Of a stretch of DNA of 37,850 bases, positions 31,986 to 37,850 are shown piece after piece (position 1 is the stretch's first letter; every line of letters begins with the position of its first letter). The stretch lies in NCBI GenBank assembly GCA_024762935.1, contig JANTGK010000011.1, positions 1 through 37,850 on the forward strand, in the 5' to 3' direction. The notes beneath the pieces were generated by a model. It did not search any database. It was given only the letters and a program-made list of their open reading frames with translations, and was not told the DNA's origin. This stretch comes from Candidatus Peregrinibacteria bacterium (lineage in GTDB: Bacteria; Patescibacteriota; Gracilibacteria; CAIRYL01; GCA-016699755). Made by a program: the position numbers and the translations under genes.

Positions 31986-32606
31986 ATGAAAAAAGTGATT
32001 TTTTGGGATTTTGACGGTGTTATTGCTGATAGTTGGGATTTTGTTTTCGGGTATTGGAAAAGGGTTTTTGAAGAATTTGACAAGCCTCTTTCTTCAGAGC
32101 ATTTTCAGGAAGTTTTTGATGGACATGATTCTTGGGATATCTTTCAGCAATATGGTGCAGAAATGCCTATGAAAGAAAAATACTCTCTGTATGAACGAGA
32201 CCTCTATCCGAACGATGTTCAACTATTTGATGGAATGATGCATATATTTGCATTGATAGAAAATAATTTTGACTCTCATATTATTTCTGCAAATCAAAAA
32301 CAAGTATTAGAAGATTCATTAAAAAAACACGGTGCACGTCATTTTTTTCAGGAAGTTCACGGAAGAAATGATCCCCGGAATAAATCGGAGAAAGTAATAT
32401 CGATTCTGAGCAGCTATAGGAAGAAGCCCGACTCTTGCTTTTTTATTGGTGATACTGTTGGAGATATTATGGAAGCAAAAAAAGCGAATGTTCCATCAAT
32501 TGGTGTTTCTTGGGGCTACCATAGTTATGAGCGAATGAGAAAATCTTCTCCTGATTTCCTTTTTCGTCATCCATCAGAACTATCAGAATTATTGTTGAAG
32601 AAATAA
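31986..32606 (+). CDS. HAD-superfamily phosphatase (phosphoglycolate phosphatase-like)
   Basis: Haloacid dehalogenase fold, 206 aa. Motif I FWDFDGVIADS with both catalytic Asp residues, motif II in HIISANQ, motif III Lys, and motif IV FIGDTVGDIMEAKKA. A small helical cap lies between motifs I and II (about residues 18-80), as in Gph/PGMB-type enzymes. The substrate is not identifiable. ATG 31986 is just downstream of the tRNA-Arg(UCG) gene and upstream of enolase. Confidence 0.85.
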   Translation: MKKVIFWDFDGVIADSWDFVFGYWKRVFEEFDKPLSSEHFQEVFDGHDSWDIFQQYGAEMPMKEKYSLYERDLYPNDVQLFDGMMHIFALIENNFDSHIISANQKQVLEDSLKKHGARHFFQEVHGRNDPRNKSEKVISILSSYRKKPDSCFFIGDTVGDIMEAKKANVPSIGVSWGYHSYERMRKSSPDFLFRHPSELSELLLKK

Positions 32607-32685
32607 TTTCTATCAAAAGAACTTCACCATTGATGTTTTTTTATACACCTCACTTGAGAAACATCTTTATCGATGAAGATATTTT

Positions 32686-32694
32686 TGGTATACT
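32686..32694 (+). promoter_or_regulatory. Extended -10 promoter of enolase
   Basis: TGG followed by TATACT (32689-32694), giving a ~17-base leader before the ATG. The context TTTTTGGTATACT nearly repeats that of cca (TTTTTGGTATAAT). No good -35 box, as is common with extended -10 promoters. Confidence 0.55.
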
Positions 32695-32717
32695 GTGCGC
32701 AGTTTTTCTAACATTAA

Positions 32718-33986
32718 ATGCCAAATATATCTACCGTTCATGCTCGTGAAGTCCTTGATTCTCGTGGAAATCCTACTGTCGAAGTAGAAATGACACTTGA
32801 AAACGGAGTGTACGGAAGAGCGATTGTTCCTTCTGGTGCAAGTACTGGTATCCATGAGGCGCTTGAACTTCGTGATGGAGATAAAAATAGGTACTTAGGA
32901 AAAGGGGTTTTGAAGGCAGTAGAAAATGTAAACACTGAACTCGCAAAAAGAGTTATTGGTATGGACACTACTCATCAAGAGGCTCTTGATAAGGCCATGA
33001 TCGAGCTTGATGGGACACCAAATAAGTCTCGACTTGGGGCAAATGCGATTTTAGGAGTATCACTGGCGGCGGCACGTGCGGCTGCAGGTGTTAAAAATAT
33101 CCCTCTTTCTGATCATTTTGCTGATATCGCGGGTCTTAAAAGACCGACATTGTTGCCAACACCCATGATGAATGTCATTAATGGTGGCTCGCATGCAGAT
33201 AGTGGTCTAGAGATTCAAGAATTTATGGTTGTTCCGACAGGGGCACCAAATTTTAGAGAAGCACTCCGGTATGGGTCAGAAACATTTCATCATCTCAAAA
33301 AGATTCTTTCTTCTCGGGGAATGGTCACAGCTGTTGGAGATGAAGGAGGTTTTGCTCCGCATTTACAATCGAATGAAGAAGCGATAAAAGTTCTTTTGGA
33401 AGCAATAGAATCTGCCGGTCATACAGGAAAGATGAAAATAGCTATGGATGTTGCTGCATCTGAATTTTATGAAAATGGTACGTATATGATTGAAGGAACA
33501 AAAACTGCTGATGACATGGTCGAATACTTTCAGGGGCTTGTTGATCGGCATCCTGAAATTATTTCCATTGAAGACGCCTTTGCTGAAGACGATTGGGATG
33601 GATTTGTAAAAATGAATGCAGTGATGGGTGAGCGTATTCAACTGGTTGGAGATGATCTTCTGGTGACAAATCCAGAACGTATAAAAAAAGGAATTGACTT
33701 GAAAGCAGGAAATTCAGTTTTGATTAAGCTCAACCAAATTGGGTCAGTCACCGAAACGATTCAAGCGGTGAAAATGACACATGATGCCGGATGGACAGCC
33801 GTTATCTCTCATCGAAGTGGAGAGACAGAAGATACCACAATTGCACATTTAGCGGTTGGACTTGAAACAGGGCAAATCAAAACAGGGTCACTTTCTCGAA
33901 CTGATCGAATCGCAAAATATAATCAGCTTCTTCGAATAGAGGAGCGAATTGGTTCTGCTGCTCGATATTCTGGAGAAATTCGTTAA
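32718..33986 (+). CDS. eno: Enolase
   Basis: Converts 2-phosphoglycerate to phosphoenolpyruvate in glycolysis. 422 aa. Signature elements: N-terminal [33 protein letters not shown], the substrate/metal loop [40 protein letters not shown] and [18 protein letters not shown] with the catalytic Lys/His/Ser set. No Shine-Dalgarno. A single gene with its own promoter. Confidence 0.97.
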   Translation: MPNISTVHAREVLDSRGNPTVEVEMTLENGVYGRAIVPSGASTGIHEALELRDGDKNRYLGKGVLKAVENVNTELAKRVIGMDTTHQEALDKAMIELDGTPNKSRLGANAILGVSLAAARAAAGVKNIPLSDHFADIAGLKRPTLLPTPMMNVINGGSHADSGLEIQEFMVVPTGAPNFREALRYGSETFHHLKKILSSRGMVTAVGDEGGFAPHLQSNEEAIKVLLEAIESAGHTGKMKIAMDVAASEFYENGTYMIEGTKTADDMVEYFQGLVDRHPEIISIEDAFAEDDWDGFVKMNAVMGERIQLVGDDLLVTNPERIKKGIDLKAGNSVLIKLNQIGSVTETIQAVKMTHDAGWTAVISHRSGETEDTTIAHLAVGLETGQIKTGSLSRTDRIAKYNQLLRIEERIGSAARYSGEIR

Positions 33987-34105
33987 AAATTTTTAGTCAC
34001 TTTCTTTGTGAAGAGGAAATAATAGATTTTATTGTCTAGTATTTTCGTGAAACACTTTTCTCTTTTTTTCGTTTAATAAAGCGATGATTAACCAAAAAAG
34101 AAAGA

Positions 34106-35932
34106 GTGGAGAAAATACTGAAAAAATACCGGCAACTACTTGGCTTTCCCCATAAAGAATTTCGCAAGATGTTACGAAAAAAAGTGATTCATCGTTTTAT
34201 TTGTGATGATCAGTTTTTTGCTGAATCTCTCCCGTATCGTTTGCCAATTTCTCCGGCTGATGATTTTCGTGTTCGTTTGAAGAATGAGCTTCTGAGCAAG
34301 GAGAGTAAACCAAAAAAATCTTTCTTTCGATTTTGGGTTCCGTCAGATGTCCCACTGTCATTTTCTTTTTTTCGAGCTACTGCTTCTGTTGTTTTATCGT
34401 TTTTAGTTTTTTCGACGGCCATTTTATTGAGTATTTCTCCTAAAAGTCGTGCATCAGATAATACAATGATTACATCAGTAGTTGGTGATGTATTTTCATC
34501 ACATAATAGTGATAATCAACATCCTCTCTTTTCTGGTGAGTCCGTGGGTGAAGGTATGGTGATAAGTACAGGAAAGTATTCAGGAGCCACTCTCCGTTTC
34601 TTTGAAGATTCTGCCTTGCGACTTGATGAAAATTCAGAAGTATATATTCGTCTTCTAGATCCTCATCCGACACAAAATGACTTAGGAGAAGTTCAAGTAG
34701 ATCTTCTTTCTGGAAGAGTCTGGGTAAAAACATTCTCTTTAAGCGAAGAATACTCACGATTTATTCTTTCTCTTCCCCATAATCAAATTATTATCGATAG
34801 CGGCGGAGCAGTCGATGCGTCTATCAATAGTGATAGTGAGCTTATTCGATCGTGGGATCGTCTTGTTCGTGTAAAGGATGAAGACAATGGGGGGCTTCTT
34901 CTTGCTGAGGGAAGACAACTTCTTGATCATTTTAAATATACAACAGTTGAAAAGATTTCTCTTTCAGAAAAGGACACTGCGTGGGTTTTGGGGAATCAAG
35001 CATGGGACGATAAATTGAGTGAATATTTTATTGAAGAAAAAATGCAGCGAAAAAAGAAAGAGGCTGCTTCTAAACTGAAAAAACTGAGAGAGGCTTTTAT
35101 ATCCCCCTTTACGAGTTCTTCTGATGTGGAAATGATGGAATTAGAATCATTATTTTTTGATTCGTTGTCTCAGATTTCTTCTCGGTTTGATGAGCAGAAT
35201 CAAGATTTTTTTGCCACTTTCCGAGAAAAATGTCGTCAGTTTCACGTTGATCACCCAGAGGAACTTGAGGCATTTTTCGCATCTGCTGAAAAAACACTTT
35301 ATTCCGTCCTTCCGGATTCTCCTTTCTATGTGGCGAAAGAAACACTTGATGCATTAAAAAATGAATTTGTTGAAGAAGAGGAGCAGGCTCTTCTGATTGA
35401 AAAGGAACGCACAAAACGTCTTTGGGAAGCTCGACTCTTGGCTGATGCCGGTCAGGTAGCGATGGCTGAGGAGATTATTCGTGAAAAAGTAGATGAAATA
35501 GAGAACACCGATGCCGACCTTACACCCGAAATTCTCGCACAGAGACAACAACAAATGGTGGCTCTCGGACAGATGGAGTCAGTAGAATCATCTGAGAATG
35601 TTGCTGACCAAGCAAAACAGGAGCTTATTCAAAAGACTTCAGCACTTGTTCGTCCGGGCTTTCCAACAGGACATGTTCAGACTTCTACAGAACAGGCACA
35701 TGACATCATATTTCGTGTAAAGAAGTATGAAAGCCAGCGAGGGCAAGAAAATAGTCTTCGAATTCAATTAAAAAACATGGATAGTATTGCCGATAATATC
35801 CCTCTTCTTTTAGAGGTGAAAAATCGTCTTCCAGATAATTTGAAGAGTGAAGTTGATGAGAAAATTCTTGAAATTTTAGGAGAAGAACAAATAAAAGCAG
35901 TAGATGATTCTCTGTTTAGCATTGAGCAGTAA
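34106..35932 (+). CDS. FecR-domain membrane protein (608 aa)
   Basis: Single-pass protein. Cytoplasmic N-terminal ~85 residues, basic and helical; TM at about 88-110 (FRATASVVLSFLVFSTAILLSI); then a FecR-like beta domain (about 120-215: ITSVVGDVFSS, GMVISTGKYSGATLRFFEDSALRLDENSEVYI, GRVWVKTF). The rest is extracellular and mainly helical, with coiled-coil segments (EEKMQRKKKEAASKLKKLREAF; EEEEQALLIEKERTKRLWEARLL). Many FecR proteins regulate sigma factors, but no sigma gene adjoins. GTG 34106 is the start because the upstream ATG (34084) is in another frame; AAGAAAGA precedes it. Function unknown; an envelope sensor or structural protein is possible. Confidence 0.75.
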   Translation: MEKILKKYRQLLGFPHKEFRKMLRKKVIHRFICDDQFFAESLPYRLPISPADDFRVRLKNELLSKESKPKKSFFRFWVPSDVPLSFSFFRATASVVLSFLVFSTAILLSISPKSRASDNTMITSVVGDVFSSHNSDNQHPLFSGESVGEGMVISTGKYSGATLRFFEDSALRLDENSEVYIRLLDPHPTQNDLGEVQVDLLSGRVWVKTFSLSEEYSRFILSLPHNQIIIDSGGAVDASINSDSELIRSWDRLVRVKDEDNGGLLLAEGRQLLDHFKYTTVEKISLSEKDTAWVLGNQAWDDKLSEYFIEEKMQRKKKEAASKLKKLREAFISPFTSSSDVEMMELESLFFDSLSQISSRFDEQNQDFFATFREKCRQFHVDHPEELEAFFASAEKTLYSVLPDSPFYVAKETLDALKNEFVEEEEQALLIEKERTKRLWEARLLADAGQVAMAEEIIREKVDEIENTDADLTPEILAQRQQQMVALGQMESVESSENVADQAKQELIQKTSALVRPGFPTGHVQTSTEQAHDIIFRVKKYESQRGQENSLRIQLKNMDSIADNIPLLLEVKNRLPDNLKSEVDEKILEILGEEQIKAVDDSLFSIEQ

Positions 35933-36059
35933 ACGTAAATAAATGTGAAGAAGAGAATTGTAATGTTCTTTTATGCGTGATTGTTTGTTTTTTTTATAAA
36001 AAGAGAGGGTTTGTGATACATGTATGGAATGGAGAAGGAAAACACGGTAGAGTGTCATT

Positions 36060-37781
36060 ATGAAAAAAACAGTTCACTCGGCTGCTTCTGAGATTGTTCT
36101 TCGAGCTTTTCATTTAAAAATTGAGGATAAAGACTCCCTCACAAAAGTAAAGAATGAAGTCTGTAAGGAGTTCAAAATCAATACATTCTCCGACATGGAG
36201 CTTCTTTCTGCATATAGAACGCTCGAAAAAGAAAAGAGAATAAAACCTTCAGAATGTATTAAAAAACTTCTTCAAAAACGGAGCATACGTACTCTTTCAG
36301 GCATTGCTCCTGTTTCGGTTCTTATGCCTCCAGCACCATGTAAAAGTGCCTGCGTATACTGCCCTTCTGAACGAGCAAATAGTGACGGAAAAACACTTTT
36401 TCAGATTGATACTGAAAAGAAATATGGCAGACAGAATGTCCCAAAAAAGTTCCAACGCCCAGGAGCATTAGTGATGCCAAAGAGCTATATCAGTAGTGAA
36501 CCAGGGGCAATGAGAGCACTTTTAGCTGGATTTGACCCTTTTGTTCAAATATCTCGGAGATTGGCATCATTGGAGCGTACTGGTCACTCAGCTGAAAAAT
36601 GTGAACTTATCGTTCAGGGAGGGACATTTTCTGATCTTCCAAAAAGATCACGAACCCATTTTATTACTCGTTGCTATCAGGCGTTTAATGAGGGCGGCGA
36701 ACAGAAGAAGCCTTCCAGAAGTACTCTCTTGATGGCACAAAAGAGCAACGAGGTGGCTCGACACAGAATAATTGGACTGACACTTGAAACACGTCCTGGG
36801 AGTGTTACTCCAGAAGAAATACGAGAATTTCGAAGGCTTGGCTGTACTCGGGTTGAGCTTGGTGTTCAGACATTAGATGATGATATTACAAAAAAGACTC
36901 GACGACTTCAGTCTCGTGAAGAAGTTGTTCGTGCAACGAGATTATTGAGACAGGCAGGGTTTAAGATTTGTTATCATATAATGCCGGGACTTCCCTTTTC
37001 TACACCTGAGAAAGATTTAGAAACCTACCATGAAATATGTAATAATCCCGATTTTTGTCCAGATTTGATTAAAATATATCCGTGTGCTGTTGTTCCATTC
37101 TCTGAGTTAGAAAAATGGTATAAAACAGGAAAATTCCAACCATATTCAGATGAAGTGCTTTTTGAATTGCTCTGGAAGATGAAAAAAAGAACTCCTCCTT
37201 GGATTCGTATTTCTCGCCTTGTGCGAGATATTCCAGGAACTGCTATCCTTGGAGGAAGTAAAAAAACGAATCTCAGACAGCTCATTCAGGAAAAAATGCA
37301 CAAAAAAGGTGAAAAGTGCAGTTGTATTCGTTGTCGAGAGATACGTGATCAAATATTTGACAGAAAAGATGTCAGATTCGTAGAGCGAATATATGAATCT
37401 GCAGGAGGGGAAGAGCACTTTTTGAGTTATGAACTACCCGATGGAACACTCTTAGCCATGTTACGACTGAGGATACCTGGAAAGAATGAAAAACCACTCT
37501 TTTTGGCTCTCTCTCAAGCAGGAATAATTCGAGAATTGCATACGTTTGGACATGCCCTCCCTGTAAAAATGACAAAAGGGCAATCAGTTCAACATATTGG
37601 CTTCGGAAAGCAACTTCTTCAAGATGCGGAACGAATCACATCTGCCAAAGGCCTTTCTAAGCTTACTGTCATCTCTGGTGTAGGAGTAAAAGAATTTTAT
37701 CGGCAGATTGGCTTCTCTGATAGTGGGACATATCTTGTTAAGAAAATAAATGAACAACCCATCGAAAAAATCTATCAATAA
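36060..37781 (+). CDS. Elp3-family radical SAM tRNA-uridine acetyltransferase
   Basis: Predicted to modify C5 of wobble U34 in tRNA. N-terminal helical tRNA-binding part, radical SAM domain with a Cys cluster at C94, C98 and C101 (APCKSACVYCPSE), KSYISSEPGAMRALLAGFDP, GHSAEKCELIVQGGTFSDLP and LTLETRPGSVTPEEIREF, then a zinc-binding region (CSCIRCRE) and a C-terminal GNAT domain (IGFGKQLLQDAERI; ISGVGVKEFYRQIGFSDSGTYL). 573 aa, as in archaeal and eukaryotic Elp3. Elp3 is scattered in bacteria (known in Dehalococcoides and some CPR). The U34 tRNA-Arg(UCG) gene 4 kb upstream could be a substrate (inference). The other Elongator subunits are not expected in prokaryotes. Confidence 0.93.
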   Translation: MKKTVHSAASEIVLRAFHLKIEDKDSLTKVKNEVCKEFKINTFSDMELLSAYRTLEKEKRIKPSECIKKLLQKRSIRTLSGIAPVSVLMPPAPCKSACVYCPSERANSDGKTLFQIDTEKKYGRQNVPKKFQRPGALVMPKSYISSEPGAMRALLAGFDPFVQISRRLASLERTGHSAEKCELIVQGGTFSDLPKRSRTHFITRCYQAFNEGGEQKKPSRSTLLMAQKSNEVARHRIIGLTLETRPGSVTPEEIREFRRLGCTRVELGVQTLDDDITKKTRRLQSREEVVRATRLLRQAGFKICYHIMPGLPFSTPEKDLETYHEICNNPDFCPDLIKIYPCAVVPFSELEKWYKTGKFQPYSDEVLFELLWKMKKRTPPWIRISRLVRDIPGTAILGGSKKTNLRQLIQEKMHKKGEKCSCIRCREIRDQIFDRKDVRFVERIYESAGGEEHFLSYELPDGTLLAMLRLRIPGKNEKPLFLALSQAGIIRELHTFGHALPVKMTKGQSVQHIGFGKQLLQDAERITSAKGLSKLTVISGVGVKEFYRQIGFSDSGTYLVKKINEQPIEKIYQ

Positions 37782-37850
37782 TATATATAATTACTATTAA
37801 AAATAGTGTGTTTGAGGATGGTATTTTGAAATTTTTTAAGTAATTCTTTT

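Overview
This window looks like a chromosomal segment from a Candidate Phyla Radiation (Patescibacteria) bacterium. A Peregrinibacteria-like lineage is my best guess, but it is an inference. The clues are moderately AT-rich DNA, compact single-copy housekeeping genes in short operons, a fused ADP-forming acetate-CoA ligase, a DUF5671 membrane protein, an Elp3-type radical SAM acetyltransferase (uncommon in bacteria), a monoderm-style RND pump with a lipoprotein adaptor and no TolC, and frequent promoters with almost no 5' leader. TGA is used as an ordinary stop (for example the DUF1858 gene and two of the small peptide genes), so a code with UGA as glycine, as in Gracilibacteria, is not supported.

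Layout. 1-846: 3' end of leuS. 895-2262: class II-type Fic protein. 2263-3938: the most unusual part, a tandem family of three small paralogous proteins. The first two have a similar promoter and a structured 5' leader (two nested stems with compensatory changes). All three carry a 28-nt hairpin at or near the 3' end whose 12-bp stem covaries. Imperfect repeats of about 120 bp surround them. 3950-4265: a decayed transposase. 4506-5813: cca. 5802-6183: an unidentified coding remnant cut by a palindromic 48-bp repeat that also occurs inside the small-peptide region. 6239-8118: a DUF5671 membrane protein and a YgjP-type metallopeptidase. 8163-13093: clpC and a divergent RelA/SpoT homolog with a dead hydrolase site and an intact synthetase. 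13126-14247: an unknown protein. 14297-16252: a second RelA/SpoT homolog with the opposite pattern, an intact hydrolase and a degenerate synthetase. 16307-22519: a TetR regulator, RND adaptor and RND pump behind a perfect 22-bp palindromic operator. 22654-25205 (minus): efp, a broken small membrane protein, nrdR and an RluA-family pseudouridine synthase. 25283-26617: ybaB and mltG. 26634-29469 (minus): pgl and an ADP-forming acetate-CoA ligase. 29593-31604: a class I glutamine amidotransferase, rnhB, a DUF1858 protein and a tandem DUF1508 protein. 31709-31943: two tRNA-Arg genes with anticodons GCG and UCG. 31986-37781: a HAD phosphatase, enolase, a FecR-domain membrane protein and Elp3.

How the genes fit together. 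The two RelA/SpoT homologs appear to split (p)ppGpp synthesis and hydrolysis between two proteins only about 1.2 kb apart, with the synthetase divergent from clpC. Enolase, 6-phosphogluconolactonase and acetate-CoA ligase fit a fermentative sugar metabolism with ATP formed from acetyl-CoA. CCA-adding enzyme, LeuRS, EF-P (with Arg at the modified position), pseudouridine synthase, Elp3 and the two tRNA-Arg genes form a translation-centred set. The small-peptide array at 2.3-3.9 kb is the best candidate for a previously undescribed system.
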